Positions 17,995 through 24,847 of a DNA stretch of 64,000 bases are shown here, piece after piece (the stretch's first letter is position 1; each line of letters opens with the position of its first letter). Below the pieces are notes generated by a model that was not told where the DNA came from, made no database searches, and was given only the letters and a program-made list of their open reading frames with translations. The position numbers and the translations under genes were made by a program. Source of the DNA: a virus; IMG/VR virus record IMGVR_UViG_3300032291_003663, positions 27,060 through 91,059 of that record; one strand, written 5' to 3'.

Positions 17995-18201
17995 ATGGAA
18001 AACAAGTATTACACAGTTAAAGTGGAATTTCAAATGGAAGATGACAAAGGTAAAATTAAAAAACAAACCTTTTCATATCTAGTAGATGCTATGTCGGTAA
18101 CAGAGGCCGAAACTAAAATGACTAAATGGTTAGTTGAAAGAAGTGAACGTGATTTTCAAATTAAAGCAGCTATTGCATCACCAATTGTAGAAGTACTATA
18201 A
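17995..18201 (+). CDS. Hypothetical protein
   Basis: 68 residues, beta-rich (YYTVKVEFQMEDDKGKIKKQTFSYLV) followed by one helix. It resembles small phage proteins of the form 'VKV.F...DGK.KK....YLV.A.SV.EAE'. Its role is unknown. It heads a short unit after a TATTTATA box. Confidence 0.5.
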   Translation: MENKYYTVKVEFQMEDDKGKIKKQTFSYLVDAMSVTEAETKMTKWLVERSERDFQIKAAIASPIVEVL

Positions 18202-18210
18202 AAAATAAAA

Positions 18211-18396
18211 ATGGCAATCCAAACTAAAGACGAAGCTCAAAGTAAAGTAGATAAAAAAGTAGATAGATCATTTTATAAAAAGAAAAAATACGTACCGTTA
18301 CGTGAAGAAAGTTGGGCTGATTTAAATCAGCGAGGCGCATCTTTAGCAGATCAACTTGAATGGATAAAATTAAAGAAAAATCAAAGTACTTCATAA
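18211..18396 (+). CDS. Small basic hypothetical protein
   Basis: 61 residues, very rich in Lys and Arg, with FYKKKKYVPLREESWADLNQ in the middle. It follows the previous gene by nine bases. Not recognised. Confidence 0.45.
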   Translation: MAIQTKDEAQSKVDKKVDRSFYKKKKYVPLREESWADLNQRGASLADQLEWIKLKKNQSTS

Positions 18397-18408
18397 TTAG
18401 GTAAATAA

Positions 18409-18416
18409 TATTTATA
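18409..18416 (+). promoter_or_regulatory. Candidate late promoter octamer TATTTATA
   Basis: TATTTATA followed by ATCAAAA, 17 bases before the ATG of the Cys/Pro-rich protein. Confidence 0.5.
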
Positions 18417-18432
18417 ATCAAAAATATAGAAT

Positions 18433-18690
18433 ATGAAACTTTGTGGTAACTGTGGAATTCAATTATCTTGCGGGTGTCAAAGACGAGACGCCTCTGATGG
18501 GAAATCATGTTGTGATCAATGCATAAATGTATATGAAACATCTATTGCACCTCCTCTACCTCCTCCGCCCCCTCCTACTTCTATTCCACTACCAGTAGCA
18601 AAACCAGCTATTGTAGAAGAAATTAAAGTAGAAGAAGTAGTACTTCCTGTTAAAACACTTACTAGAAGAAGTAATTCGGATGAGAAATAG
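18433..18690 (+). CDS. Cys-rich, polyproline small protein
   Basis: 85 residues. The N-terminus has paired cysteines (CGNCGIQLSCGCQRR and CCDQC), probably a zinc knuckle. A polyproline stretch (PPLPPPPPPTSIPLP) and an acidic/basic tail follow. It may be an adaptor or virion-associated protein. It overlaps the next gene by 11 bases and ends with TAG. Confidence 0.5.
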   Translation: MKLCGNCGIQLSCGCQRRDASDGKSCCDQCINVYETSIAPPLPPPPPPTSIPLPVAKPAIVEEIKVEEVVLPVKTLTRRSNSDEK

Positions 18691-19075
18691 TAAATCAAAT
18701 ATAATTGTATTTGAACCTCTATCTATACGAACCAATAAACCTAAAACGGTTTTTGAAGAGTATAAAGTAAAAATGGCTATAAAAGTAGTAGAGGCTATCT
18801 TACATTGTATTAAATTTGGAAAATCTAAAACAGTATTTGCAGAAATAATAGTTCCGGCATCTAAAGAAATAATTTGTCTAAATATTGAAGAAAGTAACTT
18901 TTTAGATACTTTAAATATAAATTTAGATACTTTAGTAGTAGAAGAAGAATATGAGCTATGTGCTGAATTAGTTAAAGCAAAAGAAAAAATAATAAATGGT
19001 CTTCCAAAGAAAAGTACTCGTCAAAAGAAAAAAGAAGCAGTTGACGATCTTATCGGAACCATAAAAAATCTTTAG
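18680..19075 (+). CDS. Hypothetical protein, paralogue of the 16605-16994 gene
   Basis: 131 residues. The core (VFAEIIVPASKEIICLNIEE ... EEEYELCAELVKAKEKII) matches the protein at 16605-16994 in order and spacing, with a Lys-rich tail. Function unknown. It directly precedes the tmRNA promoter. Confidence 0.5.
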   Translation: MRNSKSNIIVFEPLSIRTNKPKTVFEEYKVKMAIKVVEAILHCIKFGKSKTVFAEIIVPASKEIICLNIEESNFLDTLNINLDTLVVEEEYELCAELVKAKEKIINGLPKKSTRQKKKEAVDDLIGTIKNL

Positions 19076-19083
19076 TATATTTG
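19076..19083 (+). promoter_or_regulatory. -7 box of the tmRNA gene
   Basis: TATATTTG is an exact TAnnTTTG box. The -33 position reads TCGG, but the spacer begins with AACC as in the small-gene promoters. The tmRNA 5' end lies 20 bases downstream. Confidence 0.5.
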
Positions 19084-19102
19084 CATTAGTTCTTTAACAT
19101 AT

Positions 19103-19467
19103 GGGGGTAACTGGATTTGATTGCAATGAGAATTGTAGTATCACACGTAGAGGTAAGTGCTAGAAACTCTTTAAAACTGTACAAAACATTAACTGACGAA
19201 ATGTCAACTATGACCTTTGATTCTCTTATGAGTTTCATTGGTGCTGATTACGCTCTAGCAGCCTAATTCCTCCCGTACACATCATGGGACAATTAAATAG
19301 AATGTGAAACCAATGTGGCATAGGAGCCGAATCGAACTCCTATCACCGTCAGCTAACGCGGTGTGAGAATGTTAGATAAGTGTTCATTCTGAATAATGGA
19401 ATAAACGTGTGACATGCTGGTATTATAGTTACTTTGTAAGACGTGGGTTCGAATCCCACTACCTCCA
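19103..19467 (+). ncRNA. ssrA: tmRNA (ribosome rescue RNA)
   Basis: The ends form a tRNA-like domain. The 5' end GGGGGTAACTGGATTTGA pairs GGGGGTA with TACCTCC at the 3' end, and the T-arm GTGGGTTCGAATCCCAC precedes it; no CCA is encoded. Inside, a frame ends GAT TAC GCT CTA GCA GCC TAA, giving a proteolysis tag ending in GADYALAA, close to known tags that end YALAA. The resume codon is not fixed by the sequence: GGT at 19240 would give an eight-residue tag, but that lies about 137 bases from the 5' end, farther than usual, so the tag may start upstream. The RNA would rescue stalled ribosomes and mark products for proteases. It is a phage copy, as it sits among phage late genes. Confidence 0.9.
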
Positions 19468-19550
19468 CTAAAATAATCATTATAAACAAATTAAATTTTG
19501 AAACCCTATTTTAGGGTAATACATTTAATTAAATAAAAAACAAAAATAAC

Positions 19551-19703
19551 ATGAAAAAAGCAATTTTCGCTCTAGCATTAGTATCAGTATTATCAAGTTG
19601 TGGTGGTGGATCAAATGAAGTACCAACAATAGATTCAACAAAAGTAGATTCTGTAAAGGTAGATTCAACAGTAGTAACTGATTCTTCTGCAAATGTGAAG
19701 TAA
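19551..19703 (+). CDS. Small lipoprotein
   Basis: 50 residues with a lipoprotein signal peptide (MKKAIFALALVSVLSSC, lipobox LSSC). The mature part is short, GGG then Asp/Ser/Val/Thr-rich repeats (STKVDSVKVDSTVVTDSS). It lies between the tmRNA and an antisense holin-like gene, so it may act at the envelope during lysis (for example spanin-like) or in superinfection exclusion. Confidence 0.7.
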   Translation: MKKAIFALALVSVLSSCGGGSNEVPTIDSTKVDSVKVDSTVVTDSSANVK

Positions 19704-19724
19704 TTTAGAATATTAAACTAATAA

Positions 19725-19756
19725 AAGCTCTGAGATTAAAATCAGGGCTTTTTTAC
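19725..19756 (+). terminator. Intrinsic terminator after the lipoprotein gene
   Basis: Nine-pair stem AAGCTCTGA/TCAGGGCTT (two G-T pairs) followed by six T. Confidence 0.75.
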
Positions 19757-19780
19757 ATTTACTTATAACATCAAAAATAA

Positions 19781-19804
19781 AAAAAGCCGGCTTTTCAGCC
19801 GGCT
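19781..19804 (-). terminator. Terminator of the minus-strand holin-like gene
   Basis: Perfect stem AGCCGGC/GCCGGCT around TTTTCA, with a T-run on the minus strand (AAAAA on +). It separates the two convergent genes. Confidence 0.75.
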
Positions 19805-19824
19805 ATACAAATAAAAATAATAGA

Positions 19825-19989
19825 CTAAGCTTTCTTTTTAGAAGCTATAGACCATCCAGCACCAACAAGTGTCATAACACCACCAAGGATTTCTTGGAAC
19901 ATTACGTCATCAACAAGTCCTTTTGCAACAATAATACCACCAATGAAGGTTAATGAGTGCCTGATAAGGCCTAAAGTTTGTTCTTTCAT
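19825..19989 (-). CDS. Small holin-like membrane protein (Pam3-gp28-type)
   Basis: 54 residues on the minus strand, the clear exception to the + orientation. The pattern LGLIRHSLTFIGGIIVAKG, LVDD, MFQEILGGVMTLVGAGWSIAS, KKKA is that of small two-helix putative holins. Two hydrophobic segments (about residues 13-24 and 35-48) flank a short acidic loop, with a positive C-terminus. It could permeabilise the inner membrane at lysis. The start is the only ATG in frame, and a TATTTATA box lies in sense direction upstream. No endolysin is seen in the window. Confidence 0.62.
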   Translation of the reverse strand: MKEQTLGLIRHSLTFIGGIIVAKGLVDDVMFQEILGGVMTLVGAGWSIASKKKA

Positions 19990-20022
19990 AATAATTGGGT
20001 TTAGTTAATAAATGAGAACACA

Positions 20023-20030
20023 TATAAATA
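20023..20030 (-). promoter_or_regulatory. Candidate late promoter octamer, minus strand
   Basis: TATTTATA read on the minus strand, about 34 bases before the holin-like start. The + strand carries a divergent copy at 20063. This sense-oriented copy before the one reversed gene supports a promoter role. Confidence 0.5.
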
Positions 20031-20062
20031 TGAAAAAGTGGGAACCAAATAGTATATTCATA

Positions 20063-20070
20063 TATTTATA
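20063..20070 (+). promoter_or_regulatory. Candidate late promoter octamer before tRNA-Leu
   Basis: TATTTATA, 17 bases before the mature 5' end of tRNA-Leu. Confidence 0.45.
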
Positions 20071-20087
20071 TTGTTCAAAAGATATAT

Positions 20088-20173
20088 GCCCTTGTGGTGA
20101 AATTGGTAGACACGCAAGACTTAAAATCTTGTTCGCTGTAAAGCGAGTGCGGGTTCAATTCCCGCTGGGGGTA
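20088..20173 (+). tRNA. tRNA-Leu (anticodon UAA)
   Basis: 86 bases, class II. The acceptor GCCCTTG pairs with TGGGGGT (several G-T pairs). The D-arm is TGGTGAAATTGGTAGACACG, the anticodon arm CAAGA-CTTAAAA-TCTTG with anticodon TAA, the variable arm CGCT..AGCG, and the T-arm GCGGGTTCAATTCCCGC. No CCA is encoded. UUA should be a common leucine codon in so AT-rich a genome. Confidence 0.9.
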
Positions 20174-20183
20174 CTTAGTTAAT

Positions 20184-20339
20184 TGTCAAGTGGTGAAAGC
20201 TAGATCAGCAGGCATACACACCCACTCGTCTCGTGGGCGCTGAGTTTGAAATAGATGTTTTGGGTATGGGTTGACCACAAGCCGGCTATTTTGTCCAACA
20301 TTGAATCACAGCGTGGAGGTTCGAATCCTTCCTTGACAG
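20184..20339 (+). ncRNA. tRNA-like structured RNA 1 with giant variable region
   Basis: The ends pair as a seven-base acceptor (TGTCAAG/CTTGACA), and a T-arm GGAGGTTCGAATCCTTC stands directly before the 3' strand. The middle is not a normal tRNA. A D-arm-like GTG..CAC encloses a small hairpin GCT-AGATC-AGC. A five-pair, seven-base-loop arm CCCAC-TCGTCTC-GTGGG follows at the right spacing for an anticodon arm, but position 33 is C and not T. Then come about 76 bases closed by CGCTG/CAGCG. Total 156 bases. It could be an intron-containing tRNA, a tRNA decoy or a new tRNA-like RNA. Confidence 0.5.
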
Positions 20340-20610
20340 CTTAAATATAGATACAAAAGGTTGATTGGGAAGCCTTACACCTTCATTAAAAAGTTGGAAT
20401 GTAAGCGAGGAGGTGTAGGAACCGAAGTAAAGCCAATCGTAAAAGTAGATGTCCACGCACCCATCTTCTACTTTCCTAAAATTATTGACACGCACGGCAA
20501 CCGAAGTCATACTAGTCAAAGATTAGGCAATGCGAACAACCATGAAGAATACCTCACTGTGCGTAGGTAAGTTTTAAGTTCTTCTGACTGTGGGGAAAGA
20601 CCCACTCTTT
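20340..20610 (+). other. Structured non-coding stretch between tRNA-like RNAs
   Basis: No convincing gene. Long-range pairs are visible: GATTGG with CCAATC, enclosing CCTTACACCT with AGGTGTAGG; then AAAGTAGATG with the matching CATCTTCTACTTT strand; and GTGGGGAAAGACCCAC just before the second tRNA-like RNA. GC content is clearly higher than in the surrounding genes. It may be one or two structured RNAs or the leader/spacer of a polycistronic RNA transcript. Confidence 0.4.
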
Positions 20611-20718
20611 AGTCAGGTGGCGGAATTGGTAGACGCATTGAGGAATCTAAACTTGGTAACATTTGTTAGATTTAATAGTAATCCTCCTTCCTTACAGGTT
20701 CGAATCCTGTCCTGACTA
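20611..20718 (+). ncRNA. tRNA-like RNA 2, Leu-like ends
   Basis: Acceptor AGTCAGG/CCTGACT, a textbook leucine D-arm (TGGCGGAATTGGTAGACGC) and T-arm ACAGGTTCGAATCCTGT. The anticodon region is abnormal: GAGGA pairs with TCCTC across 37 bases that hold a seven-pair hairpin AATCTAA/TTAGATT. If the extra bases are an insertion after position 37, the anticodon would be CTA, reading UAG; this is speculative. 108 bases, no CCA. Confidence 0.5.
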
Positions 20719-20931
20719 CAATGGGTAAGAGATACTCACTAGTCTTTAATTCAAGACTTAAACAATGGATTCGCAGAAAGTCTACGGCGCGAGTGGGACT
20801 TCATGGGAATAAAGGAGCGGACACAACTCCTCCCAGTAGTGTTGGATGTTTTTATGAGGGATGCCTCGCAGGTTTTTAAGAAATAGAAAACCGAAACAAC
20901 TACTCATCAGTAATCTCAAGGTGGGGAAAAT
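20719..20931 (+). other. Structured non-coding spacer
   Basis: 213 bases without a gene. Pairings such as GGAG/CTCC, GGTTTT/AAAACC and GAGTGGGACTTC near CTCCCAG are present. No conserved group I intron core elements were recognised. It separates tRNA-like RNAs 2 and 3, which share the same acceptor sequence. Confidence 0.35.
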
Positions 20932-21048
20932 AGTCAGGTGGGCGTAATGAGGGATGGTCCCGAGTCCTAGAGACCAATCGACACCTGTAAAGGTGCAAAA
21001 TGATGGAGTCGTAAGGTTGCTTATCCGGTTCGAGTCCGGCCCTGACTA
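20932..21048 (+). ncRNA. tRNA-like RNA 3
   Basis: Same acceptor as RNA 2 (AGTCAGG/CCTGACT, discriminator A), with T-arm CCGGTTCGAGTCCGG. The middle is unusual: a GGGATGGTCCC hairpin, then CGAC/GTCG closing a CACCTGTAAAGGTG hairpin. No acceptable anticodon arm was found. 117 bases. Confidence 0.45.
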
Positions 21049-21063
21049 CTTCTTTAAAAATGA

Positions 21064-21071
21064 TATTTATA
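21064..21071 (+). promoter_or_regulatory. Candidate late promoter octamer TATTTATA
   Basis: TATTTATA ends 14 bases before the ATG of the HtrL-like gene. Confidence 0.5.
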
Positions 21072-21084
21072 ACAAATTAGATTT

Positions 21085-22068
21085 ATGAAAACAAAATTAG
21101 TTACTGCTTATTACCCATTACATCAAGGCCCTCCATTTTGGGGTAAACAAAATAGAGAAAGATGGTACAAGCATTCAATTGCTTCAATATGTGAAACTAA
21201 AGTCCCAATAATTTGTTATACAGACGAACTTGGTTATGATGAGCTATTTGCTGTTAAAACTGATAGACAACTAGACAATCTTACAATTAAAATGTACGAT
21301 TTAACAACTAGTCAGTTTCATGATAGAGTTTATAAAGCAAGAATGGAAGGCAATCCTGAAATGTACAATAATGAGCTTCATCCATATTATAGAATGCCTG
21401 TTTCTGTTTATTGGATGAAATGGGGATTTTTAAAAATGGAATATGAAGAAGATACTTACATATATTGGATAGATGGAGGATTATCAACTCAAGGTGTATT
21501 TCCAGGTAGAGCATCATCATACGGAACAGATCCAGGATATTTTAAGAACTATAATGGAGAAGAAGGAGATTTTTATACAACACATGAGTTTAAATTATTC
21601 GTGTTTGATAAAATATTTAACCTCAATTTCATCCCCAATCTAAATAAATTTTCAGAAGGTAAAATAGTTAATATCTGTAGACAAGATTGTACGGATAATG
21701 ATTTTCATTTATTCGAAGAAAAACTAAACTTACCTAAAGGAAATATAATCTACACTAATAAATTCCCAGTAGGTGCCTTATTTGGAGGACATTCTTCCCA
21801 AATAATGAAGTATATAGATGAATTTAATGAGGTAGCAAATAAAGTTCTTGAAGTAGGAGATTATGTTTGTACAGAACAAGAAATAATGGGATATATTCAT
21901 TCAATACATCCCGATTGGTTTACAGATTGGACTTTTCATGACTTTTATCATGAAGATTGGAAATTAGCAAATGGTCCTAGTGTACTTATCCCATATAGAG
22001 AAGCATATCCTAATAATATTTCATTTAGTAAGTTATTTATAGATACTTTGGGAGCTCCTCAAGTTTAA
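21085..22068 (+). CDS. HtrL/YibB-like glycosyltransferase
   Basis: 327 residues. The N-terminus KLVTAYYPL and CYTDELGY, a hydrophobic YIYWIDGGLS (the D-x-G metal region near residue 131), and GALFGGHSSQIMKYIDEF with a late TEQEIMGYIHSIHPDW resemble the HtrL/YibB/WlaTC group of GT-A enzymes. It stands apart from the main glycan cassette with its own TATTTATA box, right after the RNA island. Confidence 0.55.
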   Translation: MKTKLVTAYYPLHQGPPFWGKQNRERWYKHSIASICETKVPIICYTDELGYDELFAVKTDRQLDNLTIKMYDLTTSQFHDRVYKARMEGNPEMYNNELHPYYRMPVSVYWMKWGFLKMEYEEDTYIYWIDGGLSTQGVFPGRASSYGTDPGYFKNYNGEEGDFYTTHEFKLFVFDKIFNLNFIPNLNKFSEGKIVNICRQDCTDNDFHLFEEKLNLPKGNIIYTNKFPVGALFGGHSSQIMKYIDEFNEVANKVLEVGDYVCTEQEIMGYIHSIHPDWFTDWTFHDFYHEDWKLANGPSVLIPYREAYPNNISFSKLFIDTLGAPQV

Positions 22069-22081
22069 ATACATTTATACA

Positions 22082-22582
22082 ATGTACAACATAAAACAAT
22101 TCTTTAAACGCATTTACAACTTAATACGTTGGGCTCCAATTATATGGAAAGATCAGGATTGGGATGACCATTATATCTTTGAAATACTTAAATTCAAATT
22201 AAAGAATCAAGCTAAATACATTGGAGATAAAGATCGTCATATGTCTGCTAAACGTGATGCTGAAATAATGATGTTATGTGTTCGTTTAATTGAAAAAGTA
22301 CAAAGTGAATATTACGGCTGTGAATATCAAGACTACTACAAATCAGATATTAAATTTATACCTAGTATTTCCCACCCAGGTTGTTTTGAAATGGATGAGG
22401 AACCAATATCAGAACATTATGATGATTATTTTAAAAAATATCCATTAATTTATAGAATGGTTCCTGATTTGCAAGCACCTAAAGAAAAAATTGCATTCCA
22501 AATGGCTAGAATAAACGGAGAACGAGCACATAAATTATTATTTACAATATTAGAACAAAACATTAGAAAATGGTGGGATTAA
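22082..22582 (+). CDS. Hypothetical protein
   Basis: 166 residues, basic N-terminal helix (YNIKQFFKRIYNLIRWAPIIW), then helical with many Tyr, Asp and Lys. Proteins of this type are frequent in T4-like phages of aquatic bacteria, but the function is unknown. Its end overlaps the next small gene. Confidence 0.55.
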   Translation: MYNIKQFFKRIYNLIRWAPIIWKDQDWDDHYIFEILKFKLKNQAKYIGDKDRHMSAKRDAEIMMLCVRLIEKVQSEYYGCEYQDYYKSDIKFIPSISHPGCFEMDEEPISEHYDDYFKKYPLIYRMVPDLQAPKEKIAFQMARINGERAHKLLFTILEQNIRKWWD

Positions 22583-22728
22583 TTTTATTTATACTAGCAA
22601 TAGCAGCATCACTTGTTTGGTTATGGGCTGGTGGGATTGATTATATGAAAGAAAATCATCCTGACTATAAAGGAAAAGACTGGTTAAATTGGGATAAGGA
22701 TGAAGAGGATAAAAATCAAATATCATAG
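22570..22728 (+). CDS. Small single-span membrane protein
   Basis: 52 residues. Residues 3-21 (GLILFILAIAASLVWLWAG) are a transmembrane segment; the rest is a charged tail with two Trp. It starts 13 bases before the upstream stop. Possible roles are lysis or membrane association. Confidence 0.55.
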   Translation: MVGLILFILAIAASLVWLWAGGIDYMKENHPDYKGKDWLNWDKDEEDKNQIS

Positions 22729-22756
22729 TTTATAAAAATTATAATAACAAATAACT

Positions 22757-23410
22757 ATGTGGAATATTAAATTAAAACCCCACCAAAAACTATTCTTCAT
22801 CTCAGATACTCATTATAACCATAAAAATATCTGTCGTGGTATAACAAGTTGGACTCATGCTAATAGTCATACTAGAGATTTCCCCACATTGTCTAAAATG
22901 AATGATACTATTATAAACAACATTAACGATATTGTTGGTTTAGACGATATACTAGTTCACTTAGGTGATTGGTCATTTGGTGGGTTTGAATCTGTTAGTG
23001 AATTTAGAAATAGAATAATGTGCCAAAACATTTATTTAATATTAGGTAATCATGATCATCATATTGAAAACAATAAAGAAAATATTCAATCATTGTTTGT
23101 AAAAACATCACATTACGAAATACTAAGAGTAATTGATGAAGATAGTGATGATATAGAATATGACTTTGTATTATCACATTTCCCCATTGTTAGTTGGCAT
23201 GACATGAGTAAAGGTCGCTTCCATATATTTGGCCATGTCCATCTACCAGGCCATAGAAAAATAATGCCGGGTAGAGCAATGGATGTTGGATTAGAAGGAA
23301 ATAATTTAAAACCATATGAAATGAAAGAAGTAGTATCACTACTTGAAACTAGACCAGTTAAAACTAGTACTATACCTTCAGATCACCATGAAAAACAACT
23401 CAACAATTGA
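22757..23410 (+). CDS. Calcineurin-like metallophosphoesterase
   Basis: 217 residues with all five motifs of the family: SDTHYNHKN (D17, H19), HLGDWSFGG, LGNHDHH, SHFPIVSWH and FGHVHLPGH. This spacing fits the small YfcE-like phage phosphoesterases. It would hydrolyse a phosphodiester or phosphomonoester, perhaps a nucleotide signal or an RNA/DNA end. A second member lies 490 bases downstream. Confidence 0.85.
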   Translation: MWNIKLKPHQKLFFISDTHYNHKNICRGITSWTHANSHTRDFPTLSKMNDTIINNINDIVGLDDILVHLGDWSFGGFESVSEFRNRIMCQNIYLILGNHDHHIENNKENIQSLFVKTSHYEILRVIDEDSDDIEYDFVLSHFPIVSWHDMSKGRFHIFGHVHLPGHRKIMPGRAMDVGLEGNNLKPYEMKEVVSLLETRPVKTSTIPSDHHEKQLNN

Positions 23411-23415
23411 AATCC

Positions 23416-23625
23416 ATGAAAACCTCAGAAATTAACCCCGGACACTATTTAGAAATTATGGATCGTTTACATATTATAATATGTACTTTAAATGATCATT
23501 GTGTTGAGCATCCTATAACTAAATCGGACTGTCGTATTGAATCGTTATTGATTAAGGCTACAGAAGAGTTATTAGATGCTTATCAAATAGCGGGAGAAAT
23601 ATTTTCTGAAGAAAATGATAAATAA
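23416..23625 (+). CDS. Hypothetical protein
   Basis: 69 residues, helical and acidic, with the C-terminal ATEELLDAYQIAGEIFSEE helix. The start is the first ATG after the upstream stop; a TTG upstream is possible. Not recognised. Confidence 0.45.
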   Translation: MKTSEINPGHYLEIMDRLHIIICTLNDHCVEHPITKSDCRIESLLIKATEELLDAYQIAGEIFSEENDK

Positions 23626-23642
23626 ATATATTTATCTGTGCT

Positions 23643-23870
23643 ATGATACGATATGCCAAACATAGTAGTAAAAACTACATTGTAATAGATAGCTCATTTG
23701 AGATAAATGAGTTAAAAGTTCCTCTGCATATCCAAATAAATGTTGATGAATTAAGTGAAAATGATAGAAGTATCATATATCGAACAGCTGCAGTAGCTTT
23801 TAATCGTCATATCATTTTCAATAAGAATAAACCCACAAGTTTTAAAAAACCTTGGTGGAAGATTTGGTAA
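23643..23870 (+). CDS. Hypothetical protein
   Basis: 75 residues; beta-rich N-terminus (NYIVIDSSFEINELKVPLHIQINVD is the core, cut here for length), Trp-rich basic end KKPWWKIW. Not recognised. Confidence 0.45.
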   Translation: MIRYAKHSSKNYIVIDSSFEINELKVPLHIQINVDELSENDRSIIYRTAAVAFNRHIIFNKNKPTSFKKPWWKIW

Positions 23871-23899
23871 TTCTAAATTAATTAATTAAATTTAAGGTT

Positions 23900-24619
23900 A
23901 TGAAAACAATCGTACTTGGCGATACCCATGGTCGTTCGAATTGGAAATTAGCAATACATCAAGACAATCCTGATAGAGTTATCTTTATAGGTGATTATTT
24001 TGATTCATTCCATATCAATACAACTGACCAAATCAATAATTTCCTTGATATTATTGAATATAAAAAAACATCAGGTAAAGAAGTTATACTACTAATAGGT
24101 AATCACGACCACCATTACTATCCCGAAGTAGGAAATACAGGTACATCAGGATACCAGCATGTAGGAAATTTTCAAATAGTTCCTACCATTGATGCTAATA
24201 GAGAACATTTACAGGTAGCTTATCAAATGAATGATTTTTTGTTTACACACGCCGGTGTAAGTAGTGAATTTATGGATAATGTTTATGGTAACAATGGATG
24301 GAAATTAGAAACATTGGTTGATGACTTAAATGAATTATTTAAGTATAAACCTAAAACATTTGACTTTAATGGTATTGATGGTTATGGAGACGATACTTGG
24401 CAGACTCCATTTTGGATTAGACCTAAATCACTAATGCGTGTGAATAAAAACACATTACGTAAGCAAATTATTCAAGTAGTAGGACATACATCCCAAAAAC
24501 AAATTGATCGTAAAGGTACAGCTACAGGTGGTAAGTATTATTTTATTGATACAATGGATACAAGTGGAGAATACTTGGTTATTCAAGATAACCAACTTAC
24601 CTTCAATTCAGTAAAATAA
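23900..24619 (+). CDS. Metallophosphoesterase, Ser/Thr-phosphatase-like
   Basis: 239 residues. The motifs are LGDTHGR (D8, H10), FIGDYFDS, LIGNHDHHYY, FTHAGVS and VVGHTSQKQ, a complete dinuclear-metal site of the PPP type. It differs enough from the enzyme at 22757 to suggest a different substrate. Protein dephosphorylation or removal of a nucleotide signal are both possible. Confidence 0.85.
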   Translation: MKTIVLGDTHGRSNWKLAIHQDNPDRVIFIGDYFDSFHINTTDQINNFLDIIEYKKTSGKEVILLIGNHDHHYYPEVGNTGTSGYQHVGNFQIVPTIDANREHLQVAYQMNDFLFTHAGVSSEFMDNVYGNNGWKLETLVDDLNELFKYKPKTFDFNGIDGYGDDTWQTPFWIRPKSLMRVNKNTLRKQIIQVVGHTSQKQIDRKGTATGGKYYFIDTMDTSGEYLVIQDNQLTFNSVK

Positions 24620-24624
24620 ATAAC

Positions 24625-24840
24625 ATGACAGTTAAAGAATTAATCGAACAACTACAACAACTCGATTCCGAATTGCATGTGTTTGTAGATGGGTATGAGG
24701 GGGGATATGATGACATAGCAATAAGTGAAGTTAAAGATATAGCATTAAACGTTCATAAAGAATGGTGGTATGGTCAACATGACAATGCTAATGATGATAA
24801 GTTTATTGATGCTAAAATTGTAAAAGGTATTGTGTTATAA
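24625..24840 (+). CDS. Small acidic protein of the VKELIEQLQQLD family
   Basis: 71 residues. TVKELIEQLQQLDSELHVFV followed by a Gly/Asp-rich segment is a pattern found in many phages; the gene at 36544 has the same start (KVKELMEQLSTFDPETEVI). Function unknown. Confidence 0.55.
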   Translation: MTVKELIEQLQQLDSELHVFVDGYEGGYDDIAISEVKDIALNVHKEWWYGQHDNANDDKFIDAKIVKGIVL

Positions 24841-24847
24841 ATAAGCA

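Noticed and set aside
20286-20570. Two overlapping frames on opposite strands in the RNA island
   Set aside because: They cover a T-arm and strong RNA pairings, and the residue content is not protein-like.
20719-20931. Group I intron between tRNA-like RNAs
   Set aside because: No conserved P, Q, R, S core elements were found by eye, and the segment is shorter than usual.
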